DNA of 56,927 bases from Actinomycetota bacterium (GTDB lineage Bacteria > Actinomycetota > Humimicrobiia > Hakubellales > JAMDDV01), in the NCBI GenBank assembly GCA_023488455.1, contig JAMDDV010000028.1, positions 1-56,927 of the forward strand, read 5' to 3'. Every line of letters starts with the position of its first letter. Positions within the stretch are counted from its first letter, which is position 1. Shown here in pieces: positions 41,729 through 50,206 of this stretch. The notes beneath the pieces are model-generated. The model saw only the letters and a list, made by a program, of their open reading frames with translations. It did no database searches and was not told the origin of the DNA. Both the position numbers and the translations under genes were made by a program.

Positions 41729-42721
41729 TTATCTTTCCCCAATCACCATAAACCATTCCGTAGGTATATCAAGCTGCGCGCAGATTTCATAAATAATCTC
41801 AAGGGCCTTCATCTCATCATAGATGTTTGGAACAGGTTCTTTCCGATCATGGATGCACTCGCAGAAATGTTTTATATTATCTACATATCCATCAAGCGCA
41901 TGGCTAGTATTTCGAAGATGTGGCATCCAATCCGGTTGCCAGATATATGCATCATTATCTCTGTAATAGGTGACCTTACGCACATTCTCAACAATTACTC
42001 CACACCCATTAGTTCCAATTATATCCAGGCTCTCACAATAAGCACCGCGTCCACCTTCAGTCCCAATATGCACAGTCCCAATTGCCCCGCTCTCAAATTC
42101 CAGTATAGCTGCAATAGCAGCTCTATTGTGAGATATCTTTTTCTGACTTGCCTTTACTTTCATAACCTCACCGCCAAAAGCCCTCATGATATCTATATTG
42201 TGAATTTGAAGTTCAATCAGACAATTAAAAATGGTGTCATAGGAGTATCCAAGCTGCTTACTTTTAATCATCGCCACTTCGCCAAATTCTTCCTTCTTGA
42301 TTATCTCAAGCGCCTTCAAATATGCAGTGGCCCGTCTTTTTTGATGCTCCACCATGATTAACCTCCCATTCTTCTTTGCGACTTCCCACATCTCACGAGA
42401 CTCTTTGGGAGTTATGGATGCTGGTTTTTCTACAAGCACATCAACTCCTAACTCAAGACATCCCTTAACGACATGTGGATGTTCTTTAGCATTAATACAG
42501 ATGATGACTCCATCAATTTTTTCAGAGGTCAACATTTCCTTATAATCTTTGTAAGCTTTTGGAAACCCAAATCTCATCGCTACATTCTTCGCAAGATCTT
42601 CCCTCAGGTCACACACTGCTACTCTCTCGATACCAATGTCATCTAAAAAATTTAAGCTTGGGAAAAGCATGTTAGTAGCGTGAGTTCCAGTACCGATCAT
42701 GCCAATGTGCGTTTTCGCCAT
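41729..42721 (-). CDS. Gfo/Idh/MocA-family oxidoreductase
   Basis: 330 residues. The nucleotide-binding start is HIGMIGTGTHATNMLFPSL, the conserved Lys is in LVEKPASITPKESREMWE near 97, and LIELQIHNIDIMRAFGGEV near 175 carries the His/Asp pair. ATG with GGAG upstream; 56 bases after the permease gene. It probably oxidises the imported sugar or cyclitol, or a derivative. The sequence is distinct from the other four Gfo/Idh proteins in the window. Confidence 0.9.
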   Translation of the reverse strand: MAKTHIGMIGTGTHATNMLFPSLNFLDDIGIERVAVCDLREDLAKNVAMRFGFPKAYKDYKEMLTSEKIDGVIICINAKEHPHVVKGCLELGVDVLVEKPASITPKESREMWEVAKKNGRLIMVEHQKRRATAYLKALEIIKKEEFGEVAMIKSKQLGYSYDTIFNCLIELQIHNIDIMRAFGGEVMKVKASQKKISHNRAAIAAILEFESGAIGTVHIGTEGGRGAYCESLDIIGTNGCGVIVENVRKVTYYRDNDAYIWQPDWMPHLRNTSHALDGYVDNIKHFCECIHDRKEPVPNIYDEMKALEIIYEICAQLDIPTEWFMVIGER

Positions 42722-42777
42722 TTAATCTCTCCTGCTACGTGCTTATACAAATATTGATTTAAAAGATTTTATTTATG

Positions 42778-43611
42778 TTACCCTTTAACAGCACCAAGCG
42801 TGATGCCCCTAATAAAGTATCTTTGAAATGCCAGGAAAACTATTATTGTAGGTATAGTTGCAATCATAGCCCCGGCAGTTTGCACATTCCATTCAACGGT
42901 GAACATACCTTGAAGATTAAACAATCCAAGAGTTAGGGGACGAACTTGTTCAGTCTGAGTTAAAACTAAGCCCCATAGAAATTCATTCCAAATCCAGGTA
43001 AATTGAAGAATAGCCAAAACCGCTAACGCTGGTTTTGAAAGTGGCAATATTATCTTCCAAAACACAGAAAAATCATTACAACCATCTATTTTAGCTGCAT
43101 CCTGGATTTCATTAGGTATACTTACAAAAAAATTACGTAATATAAAAACACAAATAGGTTGACCAAAAGCAATATGTGTCAAAATTAAAACAACATAAGT
43201 ATCAAAAATTTTCAATATATTGGCTAATTTAAAAAGTGGCAACAAGTGAATTTGCGGTGGCAAAAAAAGTCCTGCTACAAACAGCATAAAAATCCATTTA
43301 TCACCCTTAAATCTGATACGCGATAACGGATAAGCAGCAAGTGAAGCTAAAAATATAGATCCAACAACTGATGGCAACGTGATAATAACGCTATTTTTAA
43401 TATATTTACCGAGATTTTGCATTTTCCACGCCTCGATGTAGCCCTCTAAGGTAAAATGCTTCGGGACTTTCCAAAAACCACCAGTGATTATGTCATCGAC
43501 TGATTTAAAAGATGTGACCAAAGTCCCGTAGACAGGTACCAAAAATACAATAGCAAGTACTATAAGCATTAAATATAATGTAATCCTGCTGATAACCCTT
43601 GCTGGGTTCAT
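42778..43611 (-). CDS. Sugar ABC transporter permease (MalG type)
   Basis: 277 residues, six transmembrane helices. The EAA loop that binds the ATPase is EIQDAAKIDGCNDFSVFWKIILPLSKPALAV near 190, and the N-terminus LVFLVPVYGTLVTSFKSVDDI and FQRYFIRGITLGAVKG tail are typical of the inner permease of CUT1 transporters. It works with the permease 18 bases upstream and the binding lipoprotein at 44697-46061. No ATPase gene exists in the operon. Confidence 0.93.
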   Translation of the reverse strand: MNPARVISRITLYLMLIVLAIVFLVPVYGTLVTSFKSVDDIITGGFWKVPKHFTLEGYIEAWKMQNLGKYIKNSVIITLPSVVGSIFLASLAAYPLSRIRFKGDKWIFMLFVAGLFLPPQIHLLPLFKLANILKIFDTYVVLILTHIAFGQPICVFILRNFFVSIPNEIQDAAKIDGCNDFSVFWKIILPLSKPALAVLAILQFTWIWNEFLWGLVLTQTEQVRPLTLGLFNLQGMFTVEWNVQTAGAMIATIPTIIVFLAFQRYFIRGITLGAVKG

Positions 43612-43629
43612 ATTTAATCCTCTGTTAAT

Positions 43630-44574
43630 CTAATACACTGCTTCTTCTGCCTTTGTTGCTCTCTGAAGATATATGATCATAATAATTAAAATTATTAAAA
43701 ACTGAATAACTGCTATTGCAGACCCATAAGCCATTCTGTACTTCCAGAACGATTCCTGGTACATAAACATTGCAAGTACATTAGAAGCACTACCAGGCCC
43801 ACCTTGAGTCATCGCAAAAACTAAATCAAACACCCTAAAAGCATTTATAAGAGTGGTACCAATTACTACAGTCCTTACAGACCGGAGCATTGGATAAACC
43901 ACATGCCAAAATGATTGCCAATTACTTGCACCATCAATCTTGGCTGCTTCTATAATCTCGGGATGAATATTACGCAGTCCAGCTAAGAAAAGAATCATCG
44001 AATAGCCAGTAAGCTGCCACGAAGCTGCAATTATTATCGCATAAAGCGCAGTCGTCTTACTGGCAAGCCACGCTTTTGCAATAAAACCCAAACCAACTGC
44101 TCTAAGAAAAGCATTCAAAATCCCCATGTTAGGTTCATAAACCCATGACCAAATAACCGCAATTACAACAAAAGAGATAGTCATGGGAAGATAAAAAATA
44201 CTTTTAAAAATATTTTCTCCACGGACATTTCTATCTACTAATACAGCGAGCAGCAATCCTAAAAACATTGGAACAGCTAGTGAAATTATTACCCAAATAA
44301 AGTTATTTTTTAATGCATAATAAAACTGTGCATCATTAAATAACTTGATGTAATTGGTAAATCCAATAAATTTAAAGGTTCTTGCAACACCATCCCAGTT
44401 AGAAAAACTTAGAATAAATGAATAAACCATGGTACCCAAGACGAAAATTCCATATATTAATAAAGGAATAAACAAAAAAGATGTGGAAACAATTGCACGT
44501 TGCATCCTGGCATTTGAATACCAGACCTTCTGATTCGATAGTGGAATTACTTGAGATATCATAGCCGTCTTCAT
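43630..44574 (-). CDS. Sugar ABC transporter permease (MalF type)
   Basis: 314 residues. Helices start after a polar N-terminus; the EAA loop is EIIEAAKIDGASNWQSFWHVVYPMLRSV near 215, and the periplasmic-side motif FVLGTMVYSFILSFSNWDG is the usual first-helix block. GAGG eight bases before the ATG. It lies after a 122-base gap that carries a long stem-loop, separating it from the binding-protein gene. Confidence 0.93.
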   Translation of the reverse strand: MKTAMISQVIPLSNQKVWYSNARMQRAIVSTSFLFIPLLIYGIFVLGTMVYSFILSFSNWDGVARTFKFIGFTNYIKLFNDAQFYYALKNNFIWVIISLAVPMFLGLLLAVLVDRNVRGENIFKSIFYLPMTISFVVIAVIWSWVYEPNMGILNAFLRAVGLGFIAKAWLASKTTALYAIIIAASWQLTGYSMILFLAGLRNIHPEIIEAAKIDGASNWQSFWHVVYPMLRSVRTVVIGTTLINAFRVFDLVFAMTQGGPGSASNVLAMFMYQESFWKYRMAYGSAIAVIQFLIILIIMIIYLQRATKAEEAVY

Positions 44575-44604
44575 TACATAAACCTCTAATCATCTAATAA
44601 ATAA

Positions 44605-44663
44605 GGGGAAGGAGTTAACAGATTTTAAACCACGTATCCACAATATGATAAATCTCCTTCCCC
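44605..44663 (-). other. Intercistronic stem-loop after the binding-protein gene
   Basis: GGGGAAGGAG (44605-44614) pairs perfectly with CTCCTTCCCC (44654-44663) across a 39-base loop, in the gap between the binding-protein and MalF-type permease genes. It repeats the arrangement at 4664-4698 and probably raises binding-protein message relative to the permeases. Confidence 0.55.
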
Positions 44664-44696
44664 ACTAGAAATATACCTAAACTAGTCAGTTATTTA

Positions 44697-46061
44697 CTAT
44701 TTAAAAACTTCCTTCGCTGCGGCATCAACTTCTGCCATTATCTCTTTGTATTTGGCTGGACTTGCAAGGAAATTTGCAAAAGATGTCAGTCCCGCATCTG
44801 CAACAGCAGGGTCAGTAGCGAGATCGTATCCGTGATACCACGGCACACCCTTTATGGTTGCTATCTCCTTTTTATCTATTTCATTATATATGTCTTGTGA
44901 GACTGTGACATTGGGAGCTATACAACCGACAGTTTGAGCAAATGGTCCTTGAGCCTCTGCTGAAGCAATTACTTTTAACAGTAGTTTTGCGTTATCGAAA
45001 TTTGCAGCGTCTTTTGAAACAACGATGCCGTCATAGGTACCTACAACCACCTTCTCAACATTGGGATCAATAATCGGAAACTCAAAGAAATCATAATCTT
45101 CAACTGGTTTTTGCTTCATATCGAGTATGAGGCTGCCACTGGCCCAGCCCCCCATCAGGTTCATAGCTGCTTCCCCTCGAACCATTTGACCTAATGCTTC
45201 AGCCCAGTCATAGGAGGCCGGATCTTTCACAAAATATCCCTTGTCCAATAGTTCCTTCCATAACTCAAGCGCTTTCAAAACTTTAGGATCCGTATAGCTT
45301 TCTTTGCCCTGCATAAGTCCTGCTCTGAATTCACCACCCGCTGTACGAGTTATTAGGTAATCAAACCAGTACTGTGCTGGCCATCTGAATTTGGACCCAA
45401 GCGAAATTGGTGTAACGCCGTTGGATTTCAATGTTTCACAGACACTCAAAAATTCTTCCCAGTTAGTCGGAGGCTGAATATTGTATTTGTCAAATACGTG
45501 TTTGTTATACCACATCATTACTGGGAACTGTGAGATCGGAACGCTGTATATTTTACCATTATATGTTGCTGCTGCTAACTTTGTCTCGGGTGAGAATAAC
45601 TGATCAAATCCCTCAGAATCCCATACCGAGGTAAGGTCCATTAATAAATCACGATCAACAAAGAATTGAGTTCTTGCTCCGGCCCAATAGCTAAATGCAT
45701 CAGGTGGGTTACCACCAGCCAGGCTTACCCCAATAGATGTCTTAAAAGCTTCATGCTCAAGAGCATTTCGATAAAGCTTAACTTCTGGATAATTTTTTTC
45801 GAAAATATCAAGAAGTGTGTTTATTCCCTCGAGCCACGATCCTGCTGACCAGTAGTGGTAAAACACTATCTTCCCACCTAGTGCTGAAGTCTCTTCTGCT
45901 TTGGTCTCCTCGGTTACCGATTCCTCTGCCTTTGTCTCTTTCTGGGTCTCTTCTGTTGTGACCTCTCCTGTTGTTGCTGGTTTGCAACCAGCAAGCGAAA
46001 GCGATAGTATCATTGATGTGCACAACATTACTATCAGCATCCATAATAATTGTTTTTTCAT
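44697..46061 (-). CDS. Extracellular sugar-binding lipoprotein (family 1, CUT1)
   Basis: 454 residues. Signal peptide with lipobox LAGC (Cys26), then a Thr/Glu linker (TTGEVTTEETQKETKAEE) and a family-1 binding fold: IVFYHYWSAGSWLEGINTLLDIFEKNYP, SVPISQFPVMMWYNKHVFDKYNIQPPTNWEEFL and LGQMVRGEAAMNLMGGWASG. The linker style is shared with the RbsB-like protein at 4725-5762. GGAGG just upstream of the ATG. First gene of the operon. The ligand is a sugar or oligosaccharide that cannot be named. Confidence 0.92.
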   Translation of the reverse strand: MKKQLLWMLIVMLCTSMILSLSLAGCKPATTGEVTTEETQKETKAEESVTEETKAEETSALGGKIVFYHYWSAGSWLEGINTLLDIFEKNYPEVKLYRNALEHEAFKTSIGVSLAGGNPPDAFSYWAGARTQFFVDRDLLMDLTSVWDSEGFDQLFSPETKLAAATYNGKIYSVPISQFPVMMWYNKHVFDKYNIQPPTNWEEFLSVCETLKSNGVTPISLGSKFRWPAQYWFDYLITRTAGGEFRAGLMQGKESYTDPKVLKALELWKELLDKGYFVKDPASYDWAEALGQMVRGEAAMNLMGGWASGSLILDMKQKPVEDYDFFEFPIIDPNVEKVVVGTYDGIVVSKDAANFDNAKLLLKVIASAEAQGPFAQTVGCIAPNVTVSQDIYNEIDKKEIATIKGVPWYHGYDLATDPAVADAGLTSFANFLASPAKYKEIMAEVDAAAKEVFK

Positions 46062-46439
46062 TAATCCTCCTTCATTTCTAATTTCGAAATCAACTCATTA
46101 CAAAAAACAAATTTCGGTTTAAAAACCATCACCTCCTCTAATTAAGTCACTCTGTCAAACTATGTGAAGTTATAAATAATATTGCTATTTCCCAATTGAA
46201 ATACTTCTCTGAACATCACGGAAATTTTGAATAACTTCCCCAGTACGCTAATACTAATATAAAATTCTACATTAGGCTATATTATTATTACGTTATAACA
46301 TTATATAATATTATTGTTATTGTCAAGATATTTTTTATTTATGGTAACAACTTTGTGAATAACCAGATTTAACAAGATAAAAATTTAAAATACTTTAAAT
46401 TTTTAAGCCAAAAGATGAATATGAATAATTAATGAAAAA
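46062..46439. other. 378-base intergenic leader
   Basis: No gene on either strand. It is very AT-rich and contains a promoter for the binding-protein operon at 46300-46326, so the message would have a leader of about 230 bases. I find no riboswitch in it. Confidence 0.5.
46300..46326 (-). promoter_or_regulatory. Promoter of the binding-protein operon with overlapping inverted repeat
   Basis: Minus strand: TTGACA (46326-46321), 15-base spacer, TATAAT (46305-46300). The inverted repeat ATAACA-N14-TGTTAT (46295-46320) covers spacer and -10 box. The sequence AATGTTATAA just past the -10 recurs upstream of the GntR gene at 47278-47287, so it is a candidate half-site for that regulator. Confidence 0.45.
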
Positions 46440-47192
46440 TTACTTAATCCTACCTTTTAATCTAATCTTATATCTATTTTTAAATACCGACTTTGTATAA
46501 CACAATGAGGTGCCGTCGGTCAAAAAAACAACTCTAGTTCTTAGATTCACTGGACTATTTATCTTAAGCCCCAGCAGAACTGATTCCTCTTTATTAGTGG
46601 CAGTGGCATCAATTAACTCCTCCGCCTCATTAAAAACAAGATGGTACTTGTTTTCTAATATGTAATATAAAGACTGTTCCTTACCTGTTTCCTTAAAATC
46701 CTCCCTTGAAAGCTTTGGCACCAGCTTAACCGGGATATATGTAGTATCAACTCCGGTGGGTTCATCATTCAATAGCCTTAAGCGTTTAACCTCGTAAACA
46801 TAATCTTCATCACTTAATTTCAGCTCTTTTTTGATCTCTTCAATTGGTTTGACTTTCTCAAAGTTCAAGACCTTGGAAGATGGTATATAACCTTGTTGTA
46901 TAGCCTTATCAGTATAGCTGGTTATCCCAAGAACTGGTTGGTCAAAACGTACTTTTTTAACGAAAGTACCAGATGCCCTTTTTGCTTCTACCAGTCCATC
47001 TCGTGCTAAATTTGAGATAGCCTGTCTAATAGTTATACGGCTCACCCCAAACATTTCTTCAAGCTTTTTTTCGGTCGGTATTAGCTCACCCGGTTTTATT
47101 TCCCCTAACATAATTTTTTTCCTTAGTATCTCCTCGATCTGATAATACAAAGGTATGGGCTTATCTTTTTCTATTCGAATATTATCTTCCAT
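46440..47192 (-). CDS. GntR/HutC-family transcriptional regulator with UTRA domain
   Basis: 250 residues. The wing-helix is KDKPIPLYYQIEEILRKKIMLGEIKPGELIPTEKKLEEMFGVSRITIRQAISNLARDGLVEAKRASGTFV, followed by the UTRA effector domain from about residue 95 (VYEVKRLRLLNDEPTGVDTTYIPVKLV). UTRA domains bind sugar phosphates or small acids. It is upstream of the binding-protein operon and in the same direction, with a 378-base gap. Its likely operator sequences are described at 46300 and 47269. Confidence 0.92.
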   Translation of the reverse strand: MEDNIRIEKDKPIPLYYQIEEILRKKIMLGEIKPGELIPTEKKLEEMFGVSRITIRQAISNLARDGLVEAKRASGTFVKKVRFDQPVLGITSYTDKAIQQGYIPSSKVLNFEKVKPIEEIKKELKLSDEDYVYEVKRLRLLNDEPTGVDTTYIPVKLVPKLSREDFKETGKEQSLYYILENKYHLVFNEAEELIDATATNKEESVLLGLKINSPVNLRTRVVFLTDGTSLCYTKSVFKNRYKIRLKGRIK

Positions 47193-47268
47193 AACTAATT
47201 AACTTCCCCTTATTACATTAAAATTATCCACAACTCAAAAATCTTACGACACAAAGCAACTCGGTATG

Positions 47269-47296
47269 TTTATAATATTATAACATTTAATATCAA
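47269..47296 (-). promoter_or_regulatory. Promoter of the GntR/HutC gene
   Basis: Minus strand: TTGATA (47296-47291), 16-base spacer, TATAAA (47274-47269). The spacer contains AATGTTATAA, shared with the target operon promoter, and ATGTT/AACAT arms lie 11 bases apart. Autoregulation is likely. Confidence 0.4.
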
Positions 47297-47379
47297 TTGT
47301 ATACATTTTATTGGGATTATAGAATTCTAACAAATCACTTTTCTATTTCTGATTTAAATTTAAGGAAAATTTCAAGAAT

Positions 47380-47535
47380 TTAGCTCAAACCAAACTCCAA
47401 AGCTGCTTTAAACATAGTAACAATGTTTTCAGGAGGAACATCTGATTGGATATTATGTATTGAACTAAAAACATAACCTCCTCCAAGCTCATTCTTCCGG
47501 GAACTTAAAACATTGCTGCTTTCAATACTGCTATC
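47380..47535 (-). pseudogene. Relic: C-terminus of a URO-D-superfamily gene
   Basis: The last ~48 codons of a URO-D protein are preserved in one frame, ending at the TAA at 47382-47380: LGGGYVFSSIHNIQSDVPPE then NIVTMFKAALEFGLS. This matches PGGGYILAAAHNIQDDTPPQ and NVIAMLETAKSYG in 36408-37568. No start or upstream body exists; the stop of the Gfo/Idh gene lies directly before it. It is the remnant of a gene that once followed the Gfo/Idh gene, as a URO-D gene closes the operon at 36408. Confidence 0.8.
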
Positions 47536-47537
47536 CC

Positions 47538-48704
47538 CTATCTACCAACATTAACCCAACTTCTTCCCTTAATAGATCTTTCAACAGCATCGATAACCCT
47601 CTGACACTCAACCCCGTCAATAAAATTAGGATAGGGCATTTTGTTTTCATCCATAGCTTTCATGAAATCATATACAAGATGCACAAAGGTATTTTCATAA
47701 CCAATAATATGTCCTACTGGCCACCAGGCACTCATATATGGATGCTCAGGTTCAGTGGCCTGTATTCTTTTAAATCCTCTTATACCTTCGCAGTCTTCAT
47801 TTGAATAGAACCAGAGTATATTCATATCCTCCTGCTCAAATAAAATGCTCCCCTTACTGCCATTTACCTCTATTCTCATTCCATTCTTTCTACCGCATGC
47901 AAATCTGCTCGATTCAAAAGAACCCAGCGCTCCATTTTTGAATCGAGCCAGAAATAGTGTCGAATCATCAACGATAATATCCTCAAATTCGTTACTAGAC
48001 TCTGCGGACATCTGGACGTTGAGTTCTACCTTCGGTTTGGGCTTAAATCTTTTCTTAACAAATGTCTCCTGCATCCCATTTACTTCACTTAATTCACCAA
48101 TCAGGTATCTGGCCATGTGAATAGTGTGAGAAAGCAGATCTCCGAGCACACCTGAGCCAGCAACATCTTTCTGCAGCCTCCAGACGCAAGGTACACTTGG
48201 GTCCATAACCCAATCCTGTAGATATAAAGCTCTAAAGTGGTATATTTTGCCTATCTTTCCTTCTTCTATTAGCTTTTTAGCCAGGCCAATTGCAGGCGAT
48301 TTTGAATAGTTAAAACAGATCATATGTTTTACTCCCGAGACCTCAACTGCCTCAAGCATCTCCTCGGCATCAGCGAGGTTCATTGCAAGTGGTTTCTCGC
48401 AGATGATATGCTTTCCAGCCTTTGCTGCTGCTATGGCAATCTCCTTATGAGTATTATTTGGAGTTGAAATATCAATTAAATCAATGTCCTTACTATCAAC
48501 AAGTTTTCTCCAATCCGTTTCATATCTCTCCCAGCCATATAACTTACTGACATCAGCTACTAGGGGTTCACTTCTTCCACAGATAGCCTTCATTACCGGT
48601 ATAGCATCTGTCTTAAAGAACATAGGTTGAACTCGATACGCAAAACTATGTGCCTTCCCCATAAAACCATATCCGATCATCCCCACATTTACTTCTCTTG
48701 ACAT
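47538..48704 (-). CDS. Gfo/Idh/MocA-family oxidoreductase
   Basis: About 388 residues from the ATG at 48704, which has GAGG ten bases upstream; the GTG at 48713 does not. Motifs: VGMIGYGFMGKAHSFAYRV, IICEKPLAMNLADAEEM near 95, and GSGVLGDLLSHTIHMARYLIGE near 185. It is the only intact enzyme gene left between a URO-D relic and a permease relic, so it may be a surviving member of a decaying operon. It resembles 31542-32699 in length and in the insert after residue 200. Confidence 0.88.
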   Translation of the reverse strand: MSREVNVGMIGYGFMGKAHSFAYRVQPMFFKTDAIPVMKAICGRSEPLVADVSKLYGWERYETDWRKLVDSKDIDLIDISTPNNTHKEIAIAAAKAGKHIICEKPLAMNLADAEEMLEAVEVSGVKHMICFNYSKSPAIGLAKKLIEEGKIGKIYHFRALYLQDWVMDPSVPCVWRLQKDVAGSGVLGDLLSHTIHMARYLIGELSEVNGMQETFVKKRFKPKPKVELNVQMSAESSNEFEDIIVDDSTLFLARFKNGALGSFESSRFACGRKNGMRIEVNGSKGSILFEQEDMNILWFYSNEDCEGIRGFKRIQATEPEHPYMSAWWPVGHIIGYENTFVHLVYDFMKAMDENKMPYPNFIDGVECQRVIDAVERSIKGRSWVNVGR

Positions 48705-48743
48705 TTGAATCACACCTCAATTAACAATTTGTATTGCATCGAA

Positions 48744-48990
48744 TTATACAAGAAACCAAACATCATCTTTCCCTTGATATCCCCCCGATAATGCGACGGT
48801 TCTGGCTTTTATATTCGTCAAACAAAGTGCAAAAATGAACTCACTCCATGAAAAAATAAAAGTCAACACTGCTGCGGATATTAGACCAGGGGGCACATAA
48901 TAACAAGGCAATCCTACAACATGATTGAAACTCATTGCACCAGTTTTGCCGCCTCATTTGCTATTTTTGTTTCTGTTCAACATTAATGCC
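48744..48990 (-). pseudogene. Relic: C-terminal part of an ABC sugar permease
   Basis: From 48935 to 48744 the frame encodes LPCYYVPPGLISAAVLTFIF followed by SWSEFIFALCLTNIKARTVA, the last part of a MalG-type permease. Directly upstream in another frame lies ANEAAK, the EAA loop, so a frameshift of a few bases separates the loop from the following helix. The first ~180 codons are missing and the end is shortened. It sits 39 bases before the Gfo/Idh start. Confidence 0.75.
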
Positions 48991-49070
48991 AAACTATATT
49001 ATTAACTTAATAAGCTAACCCATGAACTCTGACCAGTAAAGTAAATAGTTATTAAGAAATTAAGCCAAAA

Positions 49071-50117
49071 TTATACGATGAACTCGTCCAGCATCCTTTT
49101 TGCTTCTTTATCGTGTATCTGAATTGGCGGATGCTTGGCATAGTAGGCACAGACGGGCTCAATAATTCCACCCATACCTCTATCCTTGGCTATCTTTGCA
49201 CCCCTGATCATATCAACCATTACACCGGCTGCATTTGCGCTGTCATCGACTTCAACCTTCACGTCCACGTTAATGACATTACCGCCCCAGTTTCTCCCCT
49301 GTATATGAATGATACCGGTCTTTATATCATCCTGTCCCTCTATGTACATAGGTGCAAATCCCCATGGGATTTCATCTATATAGGGAAGCTCAGCCTTCAG
49401 GGCTGTCTTCTTGGTCACTTCCTTTGTCTGGCCCCTGTTCTCCAGATTAGCGAAATCGGTGTTTCCGGCGAAGTTGTACTGGTACATCTTGTCTATTCGC
49501 ATGCCCCGATCAAGAAGGGTGCTTATGAGGTTTCTATGCAGAAGAGTTGTCCCGATCTGACTTTTAAAATCATCTCCGATAAGAGGTACTTTATTTTCAA
49601 GGGCAATTTTTGCATATTCCTGGCTGCTCGCTATCATCTCCGGGATTCCATTTACAAATGCAACCTTTGCGTGCTTAATGCAGGCATCAGCATAAGCCCT
49701 GGTCGCCTTTGATGAACCAGTGGGCAGGATGTTGATGAGGACATCTGCTCCTGTTTCTCTTAAAATTTTTGCTATGTCTGCAGCTGGATCATTGGAAACT
49801 TTGATAAACTTCGCCAGGTGTTCAGGTACACCATCAAGCAGTGGACCCATCATCACCTTTACATTCATGAAAGGGACATCGTAAAACTTAATTGTACAGT
49901 TTGGCTCTGCAAAGATAGCTTCTGAGAGATCCTTCCCAACCTTTCGCCTGTCTACTTCAAAAGCTGCAACTACTTTAATATCGGTCGTCTTATAGCCGCC
50001 CATTTCTGGATATATTAATCCAACTGTATCCTTATTTTTCTCATAATAGTAAAGACCCTGAATAAATGCGCTTGCACAGTTGCCAATTCCAGCTATTGCT
50101 AACCTTATTTCAGACAT
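49071..50117 (-). CDS. ino1: Inositol-3-phosphate synthase (actinobacterial/archaeal type), copy 1
   Basis: 348 residues. The NAD motif is LAIAGIGNCASAFIQGLYYYEKN, followed by VVAAFEVDRRKVGKDLSEAIF, VLINILPTGSSKATRAYADACI, GDDFKSQIGTTLLHRNLIS and the conserved YNFAGNTDFANL near 230. It converts glucose 6-phosphate to 1L-myo-inositol 3-phosphate by internal oxidation, aldol closure and reduction. GGAGG six bases upstream of the ATG. It follows the monophosphatase-family gene by 89 bases. The other copy at 54335-55393 shares the motifs but differs through the body. Confidence 0.92.
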   Translation of the reverse strand: MSEIRLAIAGIGNCASAFIQGLYYYEKNKDTVGLIYPEMGGYKTTDIKVVAAFEVDRRKVGKDLSEAIFAEPNCTIKFYDVPFMNVKVMMGPLLDGVPEHLAKFIKVSNDPAADIAKILRETGADVLINILPTGSSKATRAYADACIKHAKVAFVNGIPEMIASSQEYAKIALENKVPLIGDDFKSQIGTTLLHRNLISTLLDRGMRIDKMYQYNFAGNTDFANLENRGQTKEVTKKTALKAELPYIDEIPWGFAPMYIEGQDDIKTGIIHIQGRNWGGNVINVDVKVEVDDSANAAGVMVDMIRGAKIAKDRGMGGIIEPVCAYYAKHPPIQIHDKEAKRMLDEFIV

Positions 50118-50206
50118 TTAAGACCTCCCGGTAAAAATTTTTTAATAAAAGAAATAGCAAAAATTCACATTCGACGTTCCCTTACTTTAATAAGGGAAAA
50201 ATCAGA

